Assembly: GCA_020746105.1 (NCBI GenBank)
Contig: CM036618.1
Location: forward strand, 96,962,122 to 97,026,121
Reading direction: 5' to 3'
Length of the DNA stretch: 64,000 bases
Source: Trogon surrucura
Lineage: Eukaryota; Chordata; Aves; Trogoniformes; Trogonidae
The notes under the pieces are model-generated. The model had not been told where the DNA came from and did no database searches. It saw only the letters and a list, made by a program, of their open reading frames with translations. Below are positions 48,006 to 60,600 of the stretch, piece after piece. Every line of letters begins with the position of its first letter. Position 1 is the first letter of the stretch. Both the position numbers and the translations under genes were made by a program.

Positions 48006-48960
48006 TCACAGAATCACAGAATCACAGAATTTTAGGGATTGGAAGGGACCTCGAAAGATCATCAAGTCCAATCCCCCTGTCAGAGCAGGAACGCCTAGAT
48101 AATGCTACACAGGAATGTGTCCAGGCAGGTCTTGAATGTCTCCAGAGAAGGAGACTCCACAACCTCCCTGGGCAGCCTGTTCCAGGGCTCCGTCACCCTC
48201 ACTGAGAAGAAGTTTCTTCTCGAGTTTAAGCGGAACCTCTTATATTCCAGTTTCAGCCCATTACCCCTTGTCCTATCAGTGGCTGTCACCGAGAAGAGCC
48301 TGGCTCCATCCTCGTGACACTCACCCTTGATATATTTGTAAACATTAATGAGGTCACCCCTCAGCCTCCTCTTCTCCAAACTAAAGAGCCCCAGCTCCCT
48401 CAGCCTTTTCTCATAAGGGAGATGCTCCACTCCCTTAATCATCCTAGTTGCCCTGCGCTGGACTCTCTCCAGCAGTTCCCTGTCTTTCTTGAACTGAGGG
48501 GCCCAGAACTGGACACAATATTCCAGATGGGGTCTCACCAGGGCAGAGTAGAGGGGAAGGAGAACCTCTCTCGACCTACTAACCACCCCCCTTCTAATAC
48601 ACCCCAGGATGCCATTGGCCTTCCTGGCCACAAGGGTACAGTGCTGGCTCATGGTCATCCTGCTGTCCACCAAGACTCCCAGGTCCCTTTCCCCTACACT
48701 GCTCTCTAATAAGTCATTCCCCAACTTATACTGGAACCTGGGGTTGTTCCTACCCAGATGCAAGACCCTACATTTACCCTTGTTATATTTCATTAAATTT
48801 TTCCCCGCCCAACTCTCCAGCCTGTCCAGGTCTCGCTGAATGGCAGCACAGCCTGCTGGTGTGTCAGCCACTCCTCCCAGCTTGGTGTCATCAGCAAACT
48901 TGCTGATAGTACTCTCTAGTCCCTCATCCAAATCATTGACGAATATATTGAATAATACAC
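48006..48960 (-). mobile_element. CR1 LINE, young, 5'-truncated, with intact RT C-terminal frame
   Basis: The 3' terminal repeat (on the minus strand three ATTCTGTG units) lies at 48,006-48,030, preceded on the element's strand by the usual GGACTTGATGATCTTTCGAG-type tail. The element encodes the last third of the CR1 polyprotein without a stop from its truncated 5' end ([16 protein letters not shown] at about 48,950) to a stop at 48,095. Motifs: FADDTKLGG (the reverse-transcriptase catalytic FADD), [112 protein letters not shown]. Its frame is unbroken over at least 278 codons, while the other CR1 copies here are interrupted, so it is the youngest in the window. It is 5'-truncated and cannot itself move. 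Confidence 0.95.
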
Positions 48961-51900
48961 CTGTGGTTCACATGCGCTTTCCTCCATGTGACACACAGGG
49001 CTTGTGAACTGGTTTTACCTGGCTTTATGAGAGGCTGCATGGATAAGCTTGGAAAAGTGCTTGGAATCCTTGACTTCAAAGGAATGAAGGAAGAAAATCT
49101 CCAACGGGGATTTTGGATGCTTTTGGAAAGCCGCTAGACCCACCTAAATTAAAGCACAGAAAGCACACAGTAAAAAACTGAACATGCTACTTTTCTTCCA
49201 TTATTTTTTTCTCTGTGCCACAAAAAGTTTTCTCAGAGAGAAAACTCTGGGACAAATCTGTCCTTCAGGTCACAGGAAATGGTGACATACAGACAAAAAA
49301 AAATCAGCTTTCCATTCAGTTCACATCTGTGTGGTTCCCACTGCTACAGCCAAGATAATTTTTTTTTCCTTTAATTTTAATCATGCATGCAGAAAATGAG
49401 AACTATGTAACACACTCTCTCCAAGCCAGAGTGACAGACACCCTGTCTCCTCTTCCCTACCAATAGCTTTTTGGGGCCAAACCATGCCTGACTGTTCAAG
49501 AGCACAGCTTTACTGACAGCGTACACAACTTGACAACTAACAAGTACGAGATGGTGAAAGAATTTTCTTCTCTCCTCCATTTTTTTTTTCTTCCCTTGTA
49601 GTTGCACTGAATCTATGTAAACAAATGATATCACTGACTTCGCCAGTAGATGAGCTTTTCCATCTGGGAAAAATATTTTGATTTTAAAAAGGGACTGAAA
49701 GCCCTTTGCAAGAGACAATAGGTAAAACTAGCATGGACACATCATTCTCAAACATATTGTCAGGAGAAAAAAAAAAAAAAAAAAAGAAAAAAGATAGAAA
49801 ATGAGAGACTAAGTGACCTATGAGGGCTTTTCAATTTTTAGCTGCTATGGGCTTTTTTTGAGAGGAAAAAAAACAAACCAAAACAACGGTTACCACCTCC
49901 CAGATGTGATGGAAACCCTGGCTTTATCCTGGCATAGCCTGAAGCTAGGAGAAACTGTATGGGTGAAATAACTTGCCTGTAGTATTGATTCCTCTCCCTC
50001 CTTCTTTCAAGTAAGATGCTCCCCCAGGAACGTTGCAGGGCCCCTCCTCTGCTCCCCAGCAGTCAGAGCCAGGCAGGAAGAGCAGGGAGGAGGCGGGGGG
50101 CGCTGCTTGTCTCCCACCCAGGGGTCCCACAGTGGCTGCACCCACTGCTGGGGAGAAGCAAAGCTGCACATCATCCCTCACGTTTCTCTTGCAAGCGAGC
50201 ACAGTGGGCAATTGACCTGTTTGCCCTCCACGACAGGGCAGAGGATGTGGGGAGAGATGTGTTTCCTCCTGTCTCAGAAAACAAATGTTTTTCTTAATCA
50301 TTTTAGTGTAATAATGAAACTTGCCACTCAGGCAGAACACACGAGACCTTTCAGATGCTCTCCAACCATCTTCCTCAGGCAGGTTTGTGGCTGCAGCACA
50401 CCACCATAAGCCACAGGCACACCCATAGGTTTCTCTGCTGGTGCTGGGTGAGCCCACACCTCCGTGCATCCCCGCTGGAGCTCCACAAATCCTGCGAAAA
50501 TCATTCTCTGTTGTTTTTTCTTAATGATGATGTGAAGCCAGGGCATAACACAACTGGTAACTAACTGCCGCTATCAAGCTTTAAAAGGTAATAGGTTGTA
50601 GGATTTCTACGCAGGTTTCTATAAATATTTTCTTTTATTAATGCATAAACTCACTGCAGAGTCTTTTTACATCTGTGTAGGGGCAGCAGTGCCTGGGGGG
50701 AATCTGTGGGGTATCACGACGTCCCCAAGACAAACATGGCCACCACCTTGGGCTGACCACAGAAAGGGGAATACAGAAGAACAAAGGTTACGAGGTCATT
50801 TACAAGCCAATAGCCTTTTTTTTCTTTTTTTTTTTTTTCCCAAGATATACTGACTAAATTGTCTCATCTTGTTAGAATTACTTTGATACAAACATCCACT
50901 ACAAAAAATTTCTGTCAAAATAAACTTCTAGAAAAGTTCGGCAAAGAAATTCGTGTGAATTTAGTCAATGTCCTGGAGGATAGGGGGAAGATGTATTAAT
51001 TTTTTCCTACCAGTACTTTGTATAAATTCAGCAAAGCAACTGCATTTTACTTTCAGTCAATATACAAGTTCTTTGTATGTTTCTGTTTGGGGAGGAGGGA
51101 GATCAAAATTGCCTAATTTCACTGATTCAATCCATCTTCTGCCAGTCAACCAGAGCTTTCAGCCTAGACAAAGACTAAAATAAAGCATACCAAATAAAAA
51201 CTATGGACATATAATTGTCATTCCCAAAAGCTTCTTTCAGTCTCAGCTTCTCAGAAAACTACTCAAGCATTAAAGCTGCTGCTTCTCAGGGAAACTAATT
51301 ATAACTCAAAAAAAAAGAAAAAAAAAACAACAAAAATCCAACCCACATGTCTAACTGAATATATAAAGGATAATTATGTCATTAAAACTAACAACATTTC
51401 AGATGGCGAAAGAATCACACGGCAAGAATGGATGTGTTGGACACCATCAGGCTCCCATCAGATTATTCACAATAAAAATGCAGCCGTCACCAAAAGAATC
51501 TAATCCTTGTGTGTTTCCACTGATACGGCTCAGATGTGCGCGCTGGTATTTTTGAGCCCTAGCAGAGCTGAAAGTGTCAGCAATTCATTGTTTACTGTCT
51601 GGACTGAATTGACTCTTCGAGCTCCTTAATGATACACAGACGGCCAATGCTTCATCTACCAAGGCGCACTGGTTGTCATGCAAGTAAGTATAAGCTTTCA
51701 CATAGCTGTAAAGAAGTATCCTCCTCGCATAGTGCAAGGAACTGCTCACAAAGGCTCTATTTAATCAGCACAGCTCCATCTTTGTGGTGTGGGCACAGCA
51801 AAACAATCATCCTTTTAAGAAAAACTACGTCCTGGAATCGAAGAAACCCAGTGGGTGCTCCGAGGAACGCAGACAGCAGAGGGTAGGTCTGCTTTCTGGC

Positions 51901-54570
51901 CATAATTTATCATGAAAAGGAGTTGCTATCTCCATGAGTACAATAGCACAGCCCCAAAGAAATCATGAGAGCATGTTTTCTGAATATCTTCAGTCATTCC
52001 CTTGTCTAACCTTGCCAACAAAGAGCTTGATAAAACAAATTCTTCTGTGAGCAGTTGACCTAAAGAAACTCAGTTTCCTGTGGATTTCTGTTACATACTC
52101 CCAAAGTACTGCTGGAATTAGCCTACTACAGCCCAGCATTCCCTTCCACTTACACCTTTGGGTTTATTCTGGACCTCCCAGCCCTCTTCCCTGATGCACA
52201 TTGTCAGATTTTTGTTTGCTCACCCTTCAAAAATAGTCATGACCCTGAAAAACTGTCAGTCCATAATACCTTCTAGGTAACCCTCCCTTGCTGCCCTCAC
52301 CTATTCACTGCAGTAGTCTTGCTTATTTCTGTTTCCTATCCAATGCCCTGCAGTTCCCCTCCAATCCCTCACAGGTAGTCAGTGACATCTCTGGCTCCCA
52401 CAAAACCTTTACTTTTCCATTGCTTTGGGGTGAACAACAAACAGCCCATAGCTGGTTTAAAGCCATTCCCACGACGATAAGGCAGATGGGCTTCTTATGT
52501 TGGGGCAAACAGAAAGGGCATTGGCTGAATGATCACAGCTTTACCTTGAGGGGACTTTAAATCAAGCCTTTGGAAAATTTCCCCCAGTCTTCATGAAATT
52601 CAGAGAAACGGTAATGTCTTTGAGATGCTTTCCTTTCTTTCCAGATTGGCTGAAATTTGCTGACAGTTTGAAAGTTACAGGGAGGAGGGGAGGGGGACCG
52701 ACAGATGAACAGACAGCCACTGCGACTGTATAAGCCTCATTTCCTTAGAAAACCAGACTAAAAATAGAAGAAAAATACAGTGGCTGACAGATTTAATTAA
52801 CATAAACATACAAGGGTTTTAGTCCATTAACCTTCCTACTGGTCTAACTATTGCATGAGAAGTTTGGTTGCCTTTTCTGATCGAAAATAACTTGGCGGTG
52901 CAACATTCTGGCTGCTAGGAGTCCCGCAGGCTGAATTCCTAGGCAAAAGACACCCTTTCCTGCTGCTTCTTGGCATTAATCAAGAGTTGCCTCTAACAGG
53001 CACACAGAAATCTCTTAAACTTGTTTCGTGGGTTTTTCTCCTTCTCTCTGTTTAGTAGTATTTAACTTGGAAGAGCTGTAGACTGGATAAGGATATTAAG
53101 ACTCACATTTGAAACAATGCATTATATATTAAGGATATAAATCACAGCCATGATGTCAGTGGAAAGACTATCATCAAATTCAATCAGTTTGGAGTGTCAG
53201 TAAATGGAGCTTCGAAACTCTTGGTTGAGAAAGTCTCGGACCATCTCATGTGACTGAGGTCCTCCAGGCAGCTTAGCTGGGCCACCCTTTGCATGCTGGA
53301 GCCAGGTAGAGTCAGATTCACACAGTACAATGCAGTGGCTTGCAAGAAAACTAACCTGAAGAAAGGCTCCCAGATCTTCAGCTGTTTCTAGCATTGATGC
53401 AGACTGAGGTGCATCTAGTCTCAAGGGATGCAGTACAAAAAAGGTGTACGCCCTGACACCACAAAAATCAATAAAAATTCTCTTTTGCTCAATCTCTGCT
53501 TTTAGGATTAAAGTTCCCGCGTTTACCCATTCTGCCCAGGCAGTAGCTAGGATGTCTGTCTGAATGCTACCTTGGATTTTTAACATGTTGACCAGAGATG
53601 AGATTTATTTTTTTTTTCTAGTAATTCAACATAACCATTAAGACACCCCCTTGTCTGTCAAAGGACCCACTAGAGAAACCTGTCCAAGTGAAGTGGAATT
53701 TGCCCAATGGAAAAAGCCAGTGCAAGTTCCATCTAAAATTCACCTTGAAATATCCTTGATAAGTGGTGAACCAGGCCTTGTTTGGGCAGGGCTATGGAAT
53801 TAACTCCGTCTAAATATCAGTGGTGCTCATTCTCTGGGTTACTGACATATCACACACATACACAGATCTAGTATTTTTTTTGGTTGGACTGTTATTAACC
53901 TTTTTGGCTCTGTGATAGCAGTAGGGTAACTGAGTGACTGCACTGATAATTGCAGCAATATGCAAGGACAGCAGAAACTAAAATCACTGTAATTCATTTA
54001 AAAGTACGTAATCTTCTGCCTAAGGAAATTAATGTCATAGAAAAGATTATCTGAGATGGGATACTGCTGGGAGAGCTCAGATTTTTTTGATCTGCTGCTC
54101 TGCTCCAGGCAGGCTTTTTTTCCAACACATGCAGTGCAATCACATGGAGCAGTTCTTGAACTCTTCATGACCCTAAAATTTGTCCCACTTTTTGGTTTTG
54201 CAGATGCAATCACCTTACAAGAGCCATAGCCTTCCCCAGGGGTCTGGGCAGACACCACAGCCCTATAGAGATGGTGAGACTCACTGGTTTCGGTTAGCAT
54301 CCTGCCAAATTCTACAGAAGCAGTCACCTCTTGCTCTCATGCACCAGTACCTCCACTCATTCCCAATGTGCTGGGGCACTGGTTTGTAGCCCTCAAGGCA
54401 ACGTTCTTCAAAGCTTCCTCTCTGCTGCTTCTCCTGCAAAACATTGTCTATGGGGAAGGAATGGACAGATGTCAACATCAGCCCACAAGTGAGTCAACAA
54501 CTTTAATTTCTCCTCCCTCACTCACTCTTGCTCTGTTACCATCAGTTTAGCCTTTCCACAGCTGTTAGTT
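48961..54570. other. gene-free intergenic stretch
   Basis: Mostly unique AT-rich sequence. It has an A19 tract at 49,767-49,785, a T-rich tract at about 50,817-50,840, and an unassigned minus-strand reading frame of 129 codons at 53,197-53,586. No CR1 or LTR was recognised. Confidence 0.6.
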
Positions 54571-54624
54571 TGATACACCTTGTTGTACATTTACACCTGA
54601 TACACCTTGTTGTATATTTACACT
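54571..54624 (+). repeat. 27-base tandem duplication
   Basis: Two adjacent copies of a 27-base unit beginning TGATACACCTTGTTGTA, at 54,571-54,597 and 54,598-54,624. They differ at one internal base (ACATTT against ATATTT) and at the last base. A small recent local duplication in non-coding sequence. Confidence 0.95.
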
Positions 54625-57600
54625 GTGAAATTTTGAAGGCAGGCCTGTCTTCTTGTTGGTTATTTGCAGGTCTTCAGTGCACACAGACACTGCAACGACA
54701 TGAATACATGTCATCAGCCGAGTAAGCAACATGGGACTGGTAAGGAAGAGAGCTCACACAAGGTATGTGAGAAATTCAAGTTCTTGTAGAGATTTTTCTG
54801 ATGATGAATAAATTCAACCTCAGAAAAGCCGCCCTCTGATGTGAGTATTTCCATGGCACAATAGCTTCAGAAAGGATTTTTTGTTTTCTCTTATATTTTG
54901 ATATTTTTTTCCCAACAATTTGGTATAAAAATTTGCACTTTATTTCTCCAAACTTCTTGATGCAGGCAGGAAGAAAACACAAACAGCTTAACTACTTGTG
55001 AGATTTGCCTGGGGGTTGAGACGAAGGAAAATCATGAGCTAAACTTAGCAATGGAAAAGGAAACAGGCTATAAAAACCGTTGTCAGGGGATTTGCAAGGG
55101 TTTGGGCTTTCTAAAAGGAGAAGTACAAGCAATTAGAAAAATAGCCATAATACTATTTATATTTAGGGAAATGGATGAAGGTTGCAGAGACCCGGGAAGA
55201 AGACAGCTGTATGTTTTCAGAGCGTGTGTTTGGGTAGTCATGCACTAGATAAAGTTGCTTTTTTTCTGACACTCTGAGTATACCCTAAACAGTCATTTTC
55301 CACAGGCATCAATTACAAGTAAGTATCTTCCGCCTTCCTTTTTCTCAGCACGTTCCATGGGTTGTAAATAGTAAGAAGAACTATTCAGGAGAAGAACTAT
55401 TCAGGAAAAGCATGACGATGGCAGGTAACTTTGTGTAGTAGCAGCTGGTTCTTCAGAATAAACCTAAATCTACCTAGAAGGCACCCAGATACTGGAAAAG
55501 AAAGCAAGTGGTGTCAACAGGCTAGAGGGGATCCCAGTGCTCCCAGAGAACCCATCCCAAAAGCACCCTGAGAAAGCTCCCCAACTAACCAGCAGACAGA
55601 AAATGCTAAAACTGGCTGAGAAGCTGAGGGAGAAGGTGGCGTAGGGCAAGGGAGACATTTGCACTGTACGCAAGCAGACACTGAATGAACATTTCGCCAG
55701 AAACCTCACCACATTTCTCATTGATGAATGCTCAGGCCAGCTCTACAGGAAATGCTGTCAGATGAGGTAGCCTCTAACTTTAAATGACTTTTACATCAAA
55801 ATTCCAGGTAATGCCGGCAGCACTACAAAGCCCCTTTGAGATCCCTCACCGAGGCAGAAATTTTCATCTCACAGGAGAGCTAGGAGTCAAAAAACAGGCT
55901 AAAAGCAGATGCTGCATAAATAGCAGTAATATCAGAAAGTCTCCTGGACCTCAAAGAGAAACCAGTGGGCCAAGGACCTAGTCGCTGGGCTGCATTGGTG
56001 CAGGGGATGCTGCTCAGGATATGAATCATGGAAGCAGGGCAGTGGCATCCTGTTATGAAAGCGCTGTTTATTTTTCCTGCTCCTTCAGCCCTGGACCTCT
56101 TTGCTGTGCCTGCCACCAAGACTGCCAGCTGCGGGGGTTGTAAGGTGGACGCCTGTCAACAGGAACTGAACTACCATCACTGACTCATTTTGCAGCGGCT
56201 CCTGAAGCAGCCATCAGCTGGCAACCATTTCAGAGATGAGCCATGAATCTGCGGGGCAAAAACTTTTCCTGATACTGAGGGGTTTTTTTCTATCAATGGG
56301 AGTACAAAGTGTGGGAAGGTACTATGCTGGTAACCTCTCCACAGCCACTGGTCTTAGCTAGATGTAAATAGTTGGCCAAAAACAGCAGCTGAGGAAAACA
56401 GGTTCCCTACCTGGTACGCGCCAGCTCTGAGGTAGTTTTGGTACACAAAAATCAGTCAGTAGAGAAGACCAGCTCTGCCTCCATGTCGGTCTTTAAGATC
56501 GTATAATAGACTCTAGAGCAACAAACGTTATTTTTATGCCCAGGAGCTTTGTAGGTGGTTTTCTGGTTGAAGACAAGAGGGCAGTGACAAGAGCAGTATT
56601 TAAACTACATGATGCAAGGGGAAAATCGTAGCCCTCACTTGTGCTGTTCATCTCGTGCTCCGCAACCAAAGACTAAACGAGGAAGCCCCGGCTAATTTAA
56701 GCACAGTAGGAACTTTACCAGTGCCTTCCATGGGAGCAGAGTCTTGTTGAACAGCAATGCTAACACCTTCCCAGCCACTGCAGTTTTATAGGATGCCAGC
56801 AGACCTAACATGGGTGATACTATTTTTCCAGTGAGTGCCCTTATTAACAGCGACACCGTGGCTTGTCCAGACAACACAACTGCGCAAAGGTCACCTTGAA
56901 AGGAATTGTGCTTAAAATCCCAGTGCCTCTCCTAGCTAGAAGATGCAATTAAAAATGTATTACTTTAAATAACTCCCAAGGTTGTGTCCTCATTGCTGCG
57001 GCATGCTGGGAAGACAGATATTTAAAGGACTCTTTCTTTGTCTAGATCTTCTTAAAAAAAATGCTATTAATGCTTAAAAAGCTCTCCTTTGTGAAATTAG
57101 CCATTTAGAGCAGAAAGGTAATGAGACTTGCACAAGCAAGCATGCTCCTCCAAAAGCAAACCTTAGTTTATCTGGCACACATGGCAGAACACTGAGTAAG
57201 GCCAGAGTTTCAATAAGGAAATAATTGTGCAAGATAACCCCTCCGAAACACATTAAGATCCAGCATTCCTGCCATGGACATAATTTCCCCTGACATCAGC
57301 AGGACTGAGCGCAGGAGGTGCACACCTTGCAAAACCCTTCTGCTCCCCTCACTCCACAGAGCAGGAGGAGTCCCAGGTCCAGGCATTCAGGGACCTCCTG
57401 TGGTGGCTATAGTTTCCCACAAGACCTGAGGAGCCAGTAGGCATAGCAAAATTAGCAAAATACTACATTTATATCAAGCCAGAATCACCTTGCACTCACT
57501 GAATAGGTTTATGGACATTTTATAAAGTGTCTTTTGTCTTTTTGTCACTCTCACTGTTGAAGTACCATGCTGATGTTTTCCACTTGAAACCCAGTTCAAC

Positions 57601-60600
57601 AAAAAACACACAAGGCAGTCTTTTACCTGAAAATTAGCACCGTTTCTCAAAATTAGCACCTGAAGATGTTTTCAAGGAGGAGAGCCTGAGGCTGGAGAGT
57701 GTGCCGCTCTCACACGCACCGCTGGTAAAACGGTGAAGTTACGAAAAGCAGTGTTTATTCTACAAGCTCCATAAAATGCTCTTGATCATAAGTAGGGGTT
57801 GAGGAGCAGTTTCTAAAATCGAAGGGCCCCCTGCACCAGCACCTTCACCCACACTGTCTGCTTTCTCAGGTCAGCTAAGGTTTGTAGCTGGGTGAGCAGA
57901 GCAGCCAAAGTTTTCTAGCCCTGTCTGTATTGCAAGGAAAAGCCACGGTGACTTTTGAGAGGACATCATTAAATCACTTTAAGGGCTGGACCAGGATGGC
58001 ATGAGGCACTGATATTCTCCAGGCACCAAGCATTGGTCCAGATGTTCCCAAATTCAAGGCCATGACCTCATGTGAGCTGCAGGAATTACCAGAGTATTTA
58101 CAAGACTAAGAAAAGTTCAGTGTTATCCAATATCTATGACAGTGCTACAGATCCACAATTACCCATCCGCACAGGAAAAATTCAGCTCTACATCCCACTG
58201 GAAGCAGTGCTCCCTTGCCTTATAGCCTTCTTGCTGGTTTTTAAGCAAGAGGAAGAAGCAAGGAGAGTAATATTGCATTTCTAGTATCCGTTTCTCAAAA
58301 TTTGTGTTACTGGGTATTTTTTATACCCAGTTACTCCAGGTCCACATCAGTATTCCTTTTATCTCAGCAAGTGTTTCACGTAAGAGAAAAAAGTGAATAT
58401 GAGGAAATTTGGCTCCTTTTGTACTATTAATGTAGTTGAAGAATTTGGCAGATGAAAAAATAGTACTTGTGTAAGTGGCTTTACAGGTAAAACAACCTTC
58501 CTCAAACAGATTATGAGGAGCAGAACATAGATGTTATTAGAAACAAATAAATACAATTTCCCTATCACGGTGCTGTAGAACTCGTCTGTGAAGCAACTGT
58601 CTGGGATCATATGACAGCAATCTACTTACATATCAGCAATGTGCTCTGGTAGGGAGCAGATAAAACAAACATTAGATAAAGGATCAACATCTCCCTGCAG
58701 GAATTTACAGATTTCAACCAGAAATTCTTTATGTACCGAGCCTGTTAGGAAAATACTCTTTTTTAAAATAAACATATCCTGATAACAGCTTAACTCTAAA
58801 TAATCTCAAAGCCCAGAGAATGCCTTTCACTCTCTGGTTTGCCTTGTTACTCAGTTTGCATTCTGTAGATGGATGGTACAGAGAAATGACGAAATGGGAA
58901 AGAAAAATAGAAAAAGACTGGGACAAGAAGGATATTTATGCCAGCTGGTTCTGTCATTCCCTAGGAACAAGGAAGCAGTAACACTCCAGGAACAGCAACG
59001 ACAAGACCCCAAATCTTTCTTGCTTTTGCCGTGTGCTTCAAAATTGTCATTGCCTTTTCCAAACATAGCTCCAAAATGTTCAAATAAAATCTGCCCCAAA
59101 ACTCTTCAGCCACTTTTCTACGTCAGCTACATAGCTATATGCTCTAACCATACCACAGCTGGTTCTTTCTGTGTGAGGATCTCCTCAGAAGACAGGCAAA
59201 TGTGGTTACACTTGTTTCACGGGTGCCTGAAACCACCAAGATGCTTCCATGTGACTCTGCTAAAAGGACTTCTGCTGTGCTCCTTGGAGGGGAAGCAATA
59301 ATGGATCCTTGGTGCAGTGCAAGACTTTGTCTTCATCAAGGGATTCATCCATGAAATTCACACAGACATACGGAGACCATGCTGATACTACAAGCCAAGA
59401 GTCCTCATTCTTCACTTTCTTCTCCAATTTGAAATAATTCACAGCAAATTATACATCCTAGACAGTTTCTACTGTGCTTGTCATTTTAAATCATTTCAAG
59501 GATGTAAATAACTGACATAGATTCAGAAAAGGGCTGAATGCTACAATGAAAGAAAGGCTCATGCTACTCAGACAAGCAAGAACCATCCTCAGCAGTACCA
59601 CCAACTCAAAGTGACACAAATTCAGTGCCTCATGTGACACAAATACAGATTCAAGAGAAATTTAAGAAGAGTGCATGGGGCTCAACATGTATGCCAGGCA
59701 TAAGTTCCAGGCACAACTCTAATGTCCTTTCTGGGCTTCAAAACTCACTCATAACAGGCCAAGACAGAAGCAGGGCTGGGGCCTCTTCTAGATGATATAG
59801 GACAAGCCATCCTGGAATTACCCTGGAGAGAGGCTGTTGCATACCAAGCCAAGGCAGCCAAGAGCTTGATGGCAATAGCTAGTCCAGAAATGAAAATATA
59901 TAAGATATAAATCAAAGATCAGTGACAGCTTTGGAAATCCTAGTCCACTACATCCTGCCAGCCCGAAAATCTGCATCTCCTCAAACCCAGAGGAACTGTC
60001 AAAGTCATTACTAAATAACTAAGGAGAGCAAAATATTGACTTCCAAGTTCTTTGTGCTCATAAATCGCAGGTTTCCTTTTCTAAGCTGCAACAGTTTCCT
60101 TGCTTATATGAAAGCAATACCTCGGGAAGCCTTCCCCACCAGTTTGTTCATACCACGAACACAGAAAGTACTCCTGTCATATAAACTTCCTTTGGCAAAA
60201 AAAAAGAATTATTTTTCTTTACTAGTGTCCATTCTTAAAACAATAAAATTTAAAAAAAACCCACAATTATCTTCCCATTCATTTTGTTCATTCTGGTTTT
60301 CACACACATTTCTAGCACAAACACACCATAACAAACCACTTAAAATGCAGGATTGCATGAACACTGGTGCACATCTGGGGCACAAAGGCTTAAGTATTGC
60401 TCCAGTGAAAACCCCCTGGGCTTCTATTGCTAGTTTGAACCACAACCTGCATCATGAATGTGACAACATTAGTACTGGAGACTTGGACAAAATTTGTCTA
60501 TGAGGAAGCAGAGATGTAATCATGCTAATGCAAACAGATCTTCTTGTATTGATGGTAAATTTAATCCATGATAGTGATTTCATTCCCTTTGGAGGTCCAG

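Noticed and set aside
48095-48931. 278-codon frame as a host protein gene
   Set aside because: It has the [17 protein letters not shown] and [14 protein letters not shown] motifs of CR1 reverse transcriptase and sits directly before a CR1 3' tail.
58873-59301. 142-codon plus-strand frame
   Set aside because: No recognisable domain, no plausible start or splice context, and composition like random AT-balanced sequence.
60036-60503. 155-codon plus-strand frame
   Set aside because: Lysine/serine/phenylalanine-rich random-looking product that includes a translated A-rich run, with no family match.
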